A stretch of 5,690 nt of DNA, taken from contig CAZDAW010000148.1 in the NCBI GenBank assembly GCA_964503685.1, positions 1 to 5,690 of the forward strand. Direction: 5' to 3'. Every line of letters starts with the position of its first letter. Position 1 is the stretch's first letter. Origin of the DNA: CAZDAW01 sp964503685. Lineage in GTDB: Bacteria > Chloroflexota > Anaerolineae > Anaerolineales > Anaerolineaceae. Both the position numbers and the translations under genes were made by a program. Positions 1 to 5,669 of the stretch are shown here, one piece after another. The notes under the pieces are model-generated. The model did no database searches. It worked only from the letters and a program-made list of their open reading frames with translations, and had not been told where the DNA came from.

Positions 1-531
1 AAAATATACGTCCGCGATGAAGCCGAAACAGGACTGGCAGTTCGCGATGAAATCGTCAATCTGGTTTTACGCGGCCAAAAAGAGAAACTGAATCAACAAA
101 CTCCCCCCCCTCCCTTTGATGTTTCCGAAGCTCAGGAAGCCGAAAGAGCATTGGAAAGCAAATCTCCCGAAGAAGACGTTTCGCCCCGCACCGGCGTAGA
201 AGTGATCTCGATGGAAGAAAGAGAAGGCGCCAAGTATTTCGCCATGCGCGATTTGCGCAACGGCAATGTAGTCAAAAATGTTTCCCTGTCTTCTGCCCGT
301 CGGCTCTGGCATTATGCCATTAAGAAATATCTCGAAATCGATAACATTTCAAACCCCAAAGGCGTCGACTGGCAGGGCGACTACGGCATCATCCGGCGCT
401 ACAAACAAGGCAAAACCCACAATTATGACCTGGTATTACGCACCCCCCTCGGAAACCGTTACTTCTTTGGAGTAACCGAAGACGGTATTCGTGGAGAATG
501 GAAAGTTGTAGCCGGTATTGATGATGTCTGA
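1..531 (+). CDS. 3' end of a putative AlbA_2/Schlafen-type protein (5' partial)
   Basis: Frame 1 is open from the first base to a TGA at 529-531, giving the last 176 residues of a protein whose start lies left of the window. The first ~25 residues (IYVRDEAET...AVRDEIVNLV) resemble the end of AlbA_2/Schlafen-type putative nucleic-acid-binding domains as I remember them; I could not verify this. A polar linker with four consecutive prolines (residues 35-38, coded over a run of eight C at 103-110) and many Glu follows. The C-terminal domain (about residues 65-172) contains MRDLRNGNVVKNVS, SSARRLWHYAI and a Gly/Tyr-rich end (GDYGIIRRYKQGK, FFGVTEDGIRGEW). It looks like a compact, basic, possibly nucleic-acid-binding module. 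No catalytic motif is visible. The gene overlaps the next one, so the two are probably cotranscribed. A TTG at 151 could be mistaken for a start, but the frame and the conserved-looking sequence continue upstream of it. The coding call is sure; the family is tentative. Confidence 0.72.
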   Translation, partial: KIYVRDEAETGLAVRDEIVNLVLRGQKEKLNQQTPPPPFDVSEAQEAERALESKSPEEDVSPRTGVEVISMEEREGAKYFAMRDLRNGNVVKNVSLSSARRLWHYAIKKYLEIDNISNPKGVDWQGDYGIIRRYKQGKTHNYDLVLRTPLGNRYFFGVTEDGIRGEWKVVAGIDDV

Positions 532-1030
532 ACCGATTCGTTTTGGAATTATTACCGCCTCTGACCGCTCTTCTGCCGGACAGCGCCCGGATATATCTGG
601 ACAATGGCTGGTCGATGAAATCAAACGTAATCGCTGGATTGTAAGTCGCACAACAATTCTGCCTGACGACCAGTCAGTTTTGCAGGAAACCCTCGCTTTG
701 TGGGCTGACAGCGGCGAAATCGATATCATTCTCACCACGGGAGGAACTGGCTTTTCGCCCCGTGATGTGACCCCGGAAGCAACTCTGGCGATCATCGACC
801 GCCTGGCGCCTGGTATTGCTGAAGCCATGCGATCAGCCAGTCTTTCTATAACACCTCACGCAATGCTTTCAAGAGCCGTTGCAGGAATTCGCAAACAGAC
901 CCTCATCATCAACCTGCCTGGCAGCCCAAAAGCTGCACTCGAAAACCTGGCGACGATCCTGCCTGCATTACCGCACGCGGTTCAATTGCTCAAAAGCGAC
1001 CCAGCCTCTGAAAAAGGCCACAAAATATAA
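521..1030 (+). CDS. mogA: Molybdopterin adenylyltransferase, MogA/MoaB family
   Basis: This cytoplasmic enzyme family adenylylates molybdopterin with ATP, preparing it for molybdate insertion in molybdenum cofactor synthesis. Counting from the ATG at 521 (169 residues), the protein opens with a beta strand and the FGIITASDR segment. It carries LPDD at 47-50, TTGGTG at 72-77 followed by SPRDVTPEAT, and NLPGSP at 131-136. D49 and D82 match the positions of the acidic residues known to matter in E. coli MogA. RDVTPEAT and the IRKQTLIINLPG segment are closer to MogA than to MoaB, although the length is short as in MoaB. The start is uncertain: TTG (518), ATG (521) and ATG (524) are consecutive in-frame codons, none with a well-spaced Shine-Dalgarno. 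All overlap the end of the previous gene (TGA 529-531), which suggests translational coupling. No other molybdenum cofactor gene is in view. An older annotator might call it MoaB. Confidence 0.9.
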   Translation: MMSEPIRFGIITASDRSSAGQRPDISGQWLVDEIKRNRWIVSRTTILPDDQSVLQETLALWADSGEIDIILTTGGTGFSPRDVTPEATLAIIDRLAPGIAEAMRSASLSITPHAMLSRAVAGIRKQTLIINLPGSPKAALENLATILPALPHAVQLLKSDPASEKGHKI

Positions 1031-1051
1031 ACTAGACAAACTGGGTTACCC

Positions 1052-1080
1052 TTGCCACGCCAAACGCCCTGCGCTATAAT
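1052..1080 (+). promoter_or_regulatory. Sigma-70-type promoter of efp
   Basis: A -35 box TTGCCA (1052-1057, five of six consensus bases) is followed after exactly 17 bp by a perfect -10 box TATAAT (1075-1080). The site lies in the 89-bp gap between mogA and efp. Transcription would start near 1087, giving a leader of about 33 nt that contains the efp ribosome binding site. efp can therefore be expressed independently of the upstream genes. No operator or riboswitch-like structure is evident in the short leader. Confidence 0.85.
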
Positions 1081-1106
1081 CACTGGCTGCACAGATAATT
1101 AATTAA

Positions 1107-1112
1107 AGAGGA
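1107..1112 (+). promoter_or_regulatory. Ribosome binding site of efp
   Basis: AGAGGA sits eight bases (from its last G) before the ATG at 1120, within an A/T-rich leader. It is the strongest Shine-Dalgarno in the window and fixes the efp start. Confidence 0.85.
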
Positions 1113-1119
1113 ATGTTCA

Positions 1120-1677
1120 ATGATTGATGTAAACGATTTAAGAAAAGGCGTCACCTTTGAATTGGATGGCAACCTTTATAAAGTTCTGGAATACGCCCAT
1201 AATAAACCCGGCCGCGGCAATGCGACGATACGCATCAAAGCGCGCGACCTCCGCTCAGGCACTACACTGGAAAAAACGTTCCAATCCGGCGAACGCGTTC
1301 AAGACGTCCGCCTGGAATTTCACAACGTCCAATATCTATATAAAGACGGCGATTTTTATTACTTCATGGATACAGAGACCTACGAGCAGCCCGGTTTAAA
1401 AGCCGATCTCCTCGGCGATTCAGCCGGTTTCCTGAAAGAAGGCATGGAAGTAAAGTTGACTTATTACAACACCGAGGCAATCGATATTGAACTCCCCACA
1501 ACGGTCGACTTGCTGGTAACCCACGCGGAGACCGCCGTTAAAGGCGACACAGCCACTGGCGTAACCAAACGGGTTGAAACCGAAACCGGCCTGGCTGTTC
1601 AGACACCTTATTTCGTAAAAGAAGGCGACATCATCCGGGTGGATACACGTAACGGATCGTACGTCACCAGGGTATAA
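1120..1677 (+). CDS. efp: Translation elongation factor P
   Basis: EF-P binds the ribosome between the P and E sites and relieves stalling at consecutive prolines. The 185-residue length is normal for the family. Three beta-barrel domains can be laid out: a KOW-like domain I (about 1-63), and OB folds II (about 64-127) and III (about 128-185). Hallmarks are the domain I loop KPGRGNA (29-35), TTLEKTFQSGERV, YLYKDGDFYYFMDTETYEQ, and the C-terminal signature region around TGLAVQTPYFVKEGDIIRVDTRNGSYVTRV, which spans domain III. The loop tip that reaches the P-site tRNA is Arg32, not the Lys that EpmA beta-lysylates in E. coli. The Pro-Gly loop also differs from the rhamnosylated EarP-type sequence, so its modification state is open. 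It has its own near-consensus promoter, a strong ribosome binding site and an intrinsic terminator, so it is probably a single-gene transcription unit with some read-in from mogA. Confidence 0.98.
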   Translation: MIDVNDLRKGVTFELDGNLYKVLEYAHNKPGRGNATIRIKARDLRSGTTLEKTFQSGERVQDVRLEFHNVQYLYKDGDFYYFMDTETYEQPGLKADLLGDSAGFLKEGMEVKLTYYNTEAIDIELPTTVDLLVTHAETAVKGDTATGVTKRVETETGLAVQTPYFVKEGDIIRVDTRNGSYVTRV

Positions 1678-1704
1678 TTCCTTTTCTTGTTACCATTAAC
1701 GACT

Positions 1705-1729
1705 TGTCCCCAGCCGGGGACACTTTTTT
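1705..1729 (+). terminator. Intrinsic terminator after efp
   Basis: TGTCCCC (1705-1711) pairs perfectly with GGGGACA (1716-1722) around the 4-nt loop AGCC. One C and then six T (1724-1729) follow. The GC-rich 7-bp stem plus T tract lies 28 nt after the efp stop and is a good rho-independent terminator. It ends only 16 nt before the next start codon, so it may also act on transcripts entering the downstream pair. Confidence 0.85.
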
Positions 1730-1745
1730 ATCAAGCGATTGAATA

Positions 1746-2075
1746 ATGAAAACACCATTCGGCTTTGAATGCCCCTACTTTTTTGGCGATTATTATCGTG
1801 GCCGTAAACGTGAAGAATGCCGTCTGTTAGAGAAATCAGATCAAATGAAATGGAATCCGGATATCTGCAAAACCTGTCCGGTTCCATCCATAACGCTGGC
1901 AAACGCCTGCCCCAATATGACGTTGAAAGCTCAGGTTAAACGAACAATCATCCTCACCAAACGAATGGATATTAAAGCCTGGTGCAAACTATCACAAAAA
2001 TTCGTCTCTGAGCCCCATATCGGCTGCGGACAATGCCACACGTTGTCGCTTGATACAAACGAGGAATCCAAATGA
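1746..2075 (+). CDS. Cysteine-rich small protein of unknown function
   Basis: I do not recognise a named family. The 109-residue protein has eight cysteines, at 9, 25, 41, 44, 55, 80, 94 and 97, including two CxxC pairs (CKTC and CGQC), with His98 directly after the second. They fall into an N-terminal cluster (C9, C25, C41/C44, C55) and a C-terminal one (C80, C94/C97/H98). This spacing suits one or two zinc sites or an iron-sulfur cluster. There is no signal peptide or membrane segment, so it is probably cytoplasmic, where reduced Cys ligands are plausible. Many Lys and Arg residues lie between the clusters (for example RGRKREECR and KRTIILTKR). The ATG at 1746 has no clear Shine-Dalgarno and lies just past the efp terminator. 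Its stop overlaps the start of the HAD-DinB gene (ATGA, 2072-2075), which implies translational coupling and a shared task. Coding potential is supported by the overlap and the ordered Cys pattern; function is unknown. Confidence 0.85.
   Translation: MKTPFGFECPYFFGDYYRGRKREECRLLEKSDQMKWNPDICKTCPVPSITLANACPNMTLKAQVKRTIILTKRMDIKAWCKLSQKFVSEPHIGCGQCHTLSLDTNEESK
2061..2066 (+). promoter_or_regulatory. Ribosome binding site of the HAD-DinB gene
   Basis: GAGGAA lies inside the last codons of the cysteine-rich gene, seven bases (after GAGG) before the ATG at 2072. It fixes that start and supports coupled translation across the ATGA overlap. Confidence 0.75.
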
Positions 2076-3280
2076 CGCTGACGCTGCTTGTTGATCTGGA
2101 TGACACCCTCCTGTCCACAAACATTGAAGCTTTCCAACCCGCTTACATAAAATCCTTATCCACATACTTTACCAAATATGTCCAGCCTGAAAAGATGGTT
2201 CCGATTCTGTTGAGCGCCATCAAAGCCATGACCGAGAACGATGATCCCGCTGTGACAATAAAAGAGAAGTTCGACAAATCATTTTACCCCAAGCTCGGCC
2301 TCGATGAAAATGAAATCAGGGACTATGTGGATCGTTATTATGCAGAGGTGTTCCCATCGCTGCAATCAATCACAACGATTCGCCCCGCCGCGAAAAAATT
2401 TATTGACGCCGCCCTGAACAGGGGTTATAAAATTGCAATTGCCACAAATCCTTTCTTCCCGCGCCAGGCAACCTATCACAGATTAAGATGGGCCTGTTTA
2501 CCGCCAGAAGAATACCCTTTCGAAATCATCTCAACTTACGAAGATTTTCATTACACAAAACCCAACCCGGCGTATTTCACCGAATTATTGGCGCAGATTG
2601 GCTGGCCCGATCAACCCGTTATCGTGATCGGAAATGACGTGGAAGCAGATATCAAACCGGCCAATCGTCTGGATATTCCGACCTTCTGGGTAAATGAAGA
2701 TCCAAACGCCAAACTGGTGGGCGAGACAGAAGCGCCAATCTGGCGCGGCTCATTGGATGACATCATGCCTGCTCTGCAGGCTGCCGAAGCAACGCTCTCA
2801 ACTCCCACTTATACCTCACAGGTTGGAATGCTGGCCGTTCTGAAATCGACTCCTGCGGCAATCGATACGTTCATGAAACAAACCGACTCACGGTCATTGA
2901 GCGCCCGACCAGAAAAAGACGAATGGTCTTTCAGTGAAATCCTCTGCCACTTAAGAGATGTCGAAAAAGAAGTTAACCATACCCGCCTTGAAAAAATCCT
3001 GACCGAAGATAACGCTTTCATTCCAGGCATCGACACGGATACCTGGGCCGTCGAGCGGGATTATTTCCATCAAGACGGCGCCGCTGCATTGAGAGATTTC
3101 ATGAAAGCTCGTTGCGAAACAATCGCCATCCTCGATAAAATTCAATCAACCGATTGGGAACGAAAAACCCGGCATGCAATTTTTGGCCCAACGACGCTTG
3201 CAGAACTGGTATGCATCATCGCTGCCCATGACCGAAATCATATCTGCCAGATTTTCAACACCCTGAAAACGCTCAAATAA
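2072..3280 (+). CDS. HAD-family hydrolase fused to a DinB-type domain
   Basis: The 402-residue protein has two enzyme-like domains. Residues 1 to about 225 form a haloacid dehalogenase-type phosphohydrolase with all four motifs: VDLDDT (D8 nucleophile, D10 acid/base), ATNP (T125), YTKPNP (K163) and IGNDVEAD (D189, D193, Mg2+ binding). The ~110 residues between motifs I and II are helical and suit a C1-type cap. After a short linker, about residues 246-400 match the DinB/YfiT-like four-helix bundle. The expected His triad is present: H293 (ILCHLRDVE) and H386/H390 (AAHDRNH). DinB-superfamily members bind a divalent metal, and several characterised ones are thiol-dependent transferases or isomerases. 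Both active sites look intact, so the HAD substrate is probably a small phosphorylated metabolite and the DinB activity is open. The gene overlaps the cysteine-rich gene by 4 nt and has its own GAGGAA ribosome binding site. No clear terminator follows. Domain calls are firm; the substrate is unknown. Confidence 0.92.
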   Translation: MTLTLLVDLDDTLLSTNIEAFQPAYIKSLSTYFTKYVQPEKMVPILLSAIKAMTENDDPAVTIKEKFDKSFYPKLGLDENEIRDYVDRYYAEVFPSLQSITTIRPAAKKFIDAALNRGYKIAIATNPFFPRQATYHRLRWACLPPEEYPFEIISTYEDFHYTKPNPAYFTELLAQIGWPDQPVIVIGNDVEADIKPANRLDIPTFWVNEDPNAKLVGETEAPIWRGSLDDIMPALQAAEATLSTPTYTSQVGMLAVLKSTPAAIDTFMKQTDSRSLSARPEKDEWSFSEILCHLRDVEKEVNHTRLEKILTEDNAFIPGIDTDTWAVERDYFHQDGAAALRDFMKARCETIAILDKIQSTDWERKTRHAIFGPTTLAELVCIIAAHDRNHICQIFNTLKTLK

Positions 3281-3355
3281 TTCCGCCATTTTTATTTCAT
3301 TGATAACCTGTATTCATCTGCGCCAATCGGCAGCCAAAATCCCCCAGCCAGCAAC

Positions 3356-3384
3356 TTGAGGTAACTTAAATATTTGGGTAATAT
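3356..3384 (+). promoter_or_regulatory. Alternative weaker promoter candidate
   Basis: TTGAGG (3356-3361) and TAATAT (3379-3384) each match four of six consensus bases and are 17 bp apart. Use of this site would give a leader of about 34 nt, still without a Shine-Dalgarno. It competes with the TTGACA-based candidate just downstream. Confidence 0.3.
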
Positions 3385-3387
3385 TTA

Positions 3388-3416
3388 TTGACATATTCTT
3401 ATTCATTAACTAACAT
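3388..3416 (+). promoter_or_regulatory. Candidate promoter giving a near-leaderless mRNA
   Basis: A perfect -35 box TTGACA (3388-3393) is followed after 17 bp by TAACAT (3411-3416, four of six -10 bases). The predicted start site, about 3422-3424, is practically at the ATG at 3425, so the mRNA would have almost no leader. The absence of any Shine-Dalgarno before that ATG fits this reading. Confidence 0.5.
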
Positions 3417-3424
3417 TATTTAAT

Positions 3425-4126
3425 ATGAATAGCACAAAAATCTCCAGGGATCAGGTGATAGGTTTGGTGATCCTGGTTGGCGGCATCATTCTGATTGCCA
3501 TATTTGCCGCCATCTTTTCGCGCTCCTCACGGCAAGCTGTAGTTGTTGCCAGCAGCGAAGAAACAGCAAAATCCACAGAAACTGACAGCCAGGACCTGAT
3601 TGGCGACACCAGTCTTTCAATTACCAATCAGTTAATTTTCCCCATTCATATTTATATCGACGGCGACTATATCGGCGATATCGAAGGAAATTCAACCAAA
3701 ATGGTTATTCAACCCCGCCTTCCCAAAAATGTCACCTGGGATATCGCCAAACCCACAATTGAAGGAAATCAATCGATTGGCGATGACATGTACGGAGGTT
3801 TTGATCCTGCAATCAACGGAAGAATTTTATCCATCGACAACAATATCGCCGGTCAATTATTATATGTTCCCGACATAATCAACAACACAAATCACACCTG
3901 TGATGCAACCATCAGCGACAGCACCCGACAGGATAAACTGGCCAACGTGATAAAACCGCTCCAGACAACCTGGCTGGGCTACTACAAATTATTCAGCAGT
4001 TCGGTAGTTAAAATACAATGCAGCGACTCGACCACCTGGGAAGCTCGTCCAATATCGACTGACCCATCTTCTTTTGGAAAGGCATTCGCTGCCAGTGGTG
4101 TGCTCAACCTGGTAATTAACGAATAA
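3425..4126 (+). CDS. Membrane-anchored protein of unknown function
   Basis: I do not recognise the family. The 233-residue protein has a short polar N-terminus (with K5 and R8), one strongly hydrophobic helix at about residues 11-31, a Ser/Thr/Glu-rich spacer (about 33-60), and then a domain of mostly beta character (about 62-232). The helix has no signal-peptidase site or lipobox that I can see, so it looks like an uncleaved anchor with the C-terminal domain outside the cytoplasm. The segment IHIYIDGDYIGDIEGNS (74-90) looks like a PEGA-type beta hairpin (…YIDG…G…), but the match is loose. Two cysteines, C159 and C199, could form a disulfide. Many Asn-containing sites are present. The gene stands alone, with probable promoters in the A/T-rich region upstream and a strong terminator downstream. 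The ATG at 3425 lacks a Shine-Dalgarno; no better in-frame start precedes the membrane helix. Confidence 0.82.
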   Translation: MNSTKISRDQVIGLVILVGGIILIAIFAAIFSRSSRQAVVVASSEETAKSTETDSQDLIGDTSLSITNQLIFPIHIYIDGDYIGDIEGNSTKMVIQPRLPKNVTWDIAKPTIEGNQSIGDDMYGGFDPAINGRILSIDNNIAGQLLYVPDIINNTNHTCDATISDSTRQDKLANVIKPLQTTWLGYYKLFSSSVVKIQCSDSTTWEARPISTDPSSFGKAFAASGVLNLVINE

Positions 4127-4149
4127 TCAATATCGCAATCGATGTTAAG

Positions 4150-4191
4150 AAAACCGCAGATAATCTAAACTTCAAAAATATCTGCGGTTTT
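4150..4191. terminator. Bidirectional terminator between convergent genes
   Basis: AAAACCGCAGATA (4150-4162) is the exact reverse complement of TATCTGCGGTTTT (4179-4191), forming a 13-bp stem around a 16-nt A-rich loop. The paired A and T runs put a U tract at the end of the transcript on either strand. The stem lies 23 nt after the membrane-protein stop and 26 nt after the end of pepA on the other strand, so it should terminate both genes. Confidence 0.85.
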
Positions 4192-4217
4192 CATATTCTT
4201 GTTTACATTACTGTAAC

Positions 4218-5669
4218 TTATTCAAGACTTTCGAGGTAATCAATCAACAGACGAATACCAAAACCGGTTGCCCCTACAGGCGAATATGGCAACTCTTTTT
4301 CGCTATTCGCCACTCCTGCAATATCCAGGTGAGCCCAGGGAGTTTTGGCGTCGACAAATTGCTGCAGGAAAATGCCGCCGGTGATGGTTGATGCTGTCCT
4401 TCCACTGCTGCAATTCAGCATATCAGCATCCACACCCTTAATGATATCGAAATATTCCTCATCTAACGGAAGCTGCCAGAGACGTTCATGTGTTTTTTCT
4501 CCCGAAGCAATTAACTGCTTTGCCAGATTTTCATCATTAGCCAAGATACCCGCGCGCACGTAACCCAGCGCGACGATTACCCCCCCGGTCAAAGTTGCCA
4601 GATCAATCATTGCTGCTGGTTTAAATTCTCGTTGAGCATAAGCCAAAGCATCTGCCAACACCAGACGACCTTCTGCATCGGTTGAAACGATTTCGATTGT
4701 TTTACCCGACAAACTGGTCAATATATCATCAGGTCGATACGCCTCCTGCGAGACCATATTTTCCGCCGCGCCAATAATTCCAACAAGGGGGGTCTTAAGC
4801 TTCATTTCCGAAGCAGCGACAAGCGTTGCAACGACAGCCAATGCGCCGCACTTGTCATATTTCATACCCACAATGTGATCGCTTCCCTTGATGGAATATC
4901 CACCGCTATCAAACGTGAGCGCCTTCCCAACAAGTGCAATCGGGGCCGATCCTTTTTTCTCGGGTAAACCCGCATATTCCAGAACGATCAACCGGGATGG
5001 CGTTTTACTCCCCTTTCCGACTGCCAGTATAGCTCCAGCGCCCATTTTCTCCAACTGCTTATCATCAATGACGGTGCATTTCAGAGAATACTGATCGGCC
5101 AGTTGTTCAACCCATTCTGCCAGCGTAACCGGATTAATGACGTTTGCCGGTTCATGCGCCCAATTACGCGCCAGACGCACCGCATCCGTCAATATGGTTT
5201 TTTTAGAAACTAATTCCTTTAAGGTGTTTACATCTGACTTTGTCAGCAGTGTAATCGTCGTTAATAAGGGCTTTTTGTCGTCTGCCGTCTTATAACAATC
5301 AAACCGATATGAACCTAACTGAATGCCCTCGATCAACGCCCCTAAAGCTTCGCTGCCGCCCATTGATGGAATTTCTGATACATCAACACCTGCTTCAGTC
5401 GCATTATTTTTTTGCAGCCAGCGAACCAAAGCCGCTCCAGAACGCCTGAAGACGTCAGTATTTGCTTTTTTTCTGTCGCCAAGCGAAACTTTTGCCGAAA
5501 ATGTTTTTTCAGTCGTTTGCATCAGAAGGCCAATATCGCCAACTTCTTTACCAACCTGTCCAAATTTACTACTTTTTTCAGGCGCAAAATCAAAAGAAAA
5601 AATGGTTTCTCCCTCCCATTTTTCAATAGATTTCACTTCAATCTGTAACTGGCTTGAATATTTCTTCAT
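4218..5669 (-). CDS. pepA: Leucyl aminopeptidase, M17 family
   Basis: This is a two-metal cytosolic aminopeptidase, usually a hexamer, that removes N-terminal residues from peptides during protein turnover. The 483-residue length is typical. An N-terminal domain (about 1-140) precedes the catalytic domain (about 160-480). The metal ligands K249, D254, D272, D331 and E333 and the catalytic K261 and R335 are all present, with exactly the spacing of E. coli PepA (K270, D275, D293, D352, E354; K282, R356). They lie in VGKALTFDSGG, MKYDKCGA and STDAEGRLVLADAL. The family signature NTDAEGRL reads STDAEGRL here (S329). The segment GRTASTITGG, and AGVAN where AGTAW is common, also vary near the active-site end. 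The chosen ATG (5669-5667) gives a usual N-terminus. AAAGGA (5690-5685) lies 15 nt before it, long for a Shine-Dalgarno, and the frame stays open to the window edge, so a start further upstream is not excluded. Confidence 0.96.
   Translation of the reverse strand: MKKYSSQLQIEVKSIEKWEGETIFSFDFAPEKSSKFGQVGKEVGDIGLLMQTTEKTFSAKVSLGDRKKANTDVFRRSGAALVRWLQKNNATEAGVDVSEIPSMGGSEALGALIEGIQLGSYRFDCYKTADDKKPLLTTITLLTKSDVNTLKELVSKKTILTDAVRLARNWAHEPANVINPVTLAEWVEQLADQYSLKCTVIDDKQLEKMGAGAILAVGKGSKTPSRLIVLEYAGLPEKKGSAPIALVGKALTFDSGGYSIKGSDHIVGMKYDKCGALAVVATLVAASEMKLKTPLVGIIGAAENMVSQEAYRPDDILTSLSGKTIEIVSTDAEGRLVLADALAYAQREFKPAAMIDLATLTGGVIVALGYVRAGILANDENLAKQLIASGEKTHERLWQLPLDEEYFDIIKGVDADMLNCSSGRTASTITGGIFLQQFVDAKTPWAHLDIAGVANSEKELPYSPVGATGFGIRLLIDYLESLE

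Larger units (their letters stand above)
3281..3424 (+). other. Non-coding spacer before the membrane-protein gene
   Basis: This 144-bp gap holds no ORF or RNA gene that I can support. The first half has a short T-rich stretch and a weak inverted repeat (CTGC/GCAG, 3318-3333) with no T tract. The second half is strongly A/T-rich and holds two overlapping promoter candidates for the next gene. Confidence 0.6.

Noticed and set aside
67..312. 81-residue minus-strand ORF at the left edge
   Set aside because: It is antisense to the long open frame of the first gene, which continues from the window edge to 531.
436..828. 130-residue minus-strand ORF
   Set aside because: It lies antisense across the end of the first gene and most of mogA, whose motifs are unmistakable. 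It has no recognisable domain and no supporting ribosome binding site.
1673..1678. Perfect TATAAT at the end of efp
   Set aside because: It is formed by the last codons and stop of efp, with no -35 box at 16-18 bp and no extended -10. It is not listed as a promoter, only mentioned as a weak possibility.
3318..3333. Short inverted repeat CTGC/GCAG after the HAD-DinB gene
   Set aside because: The stem is only four base pairs with mismatches inside and no T tract follows, so it is not a credible terminator.
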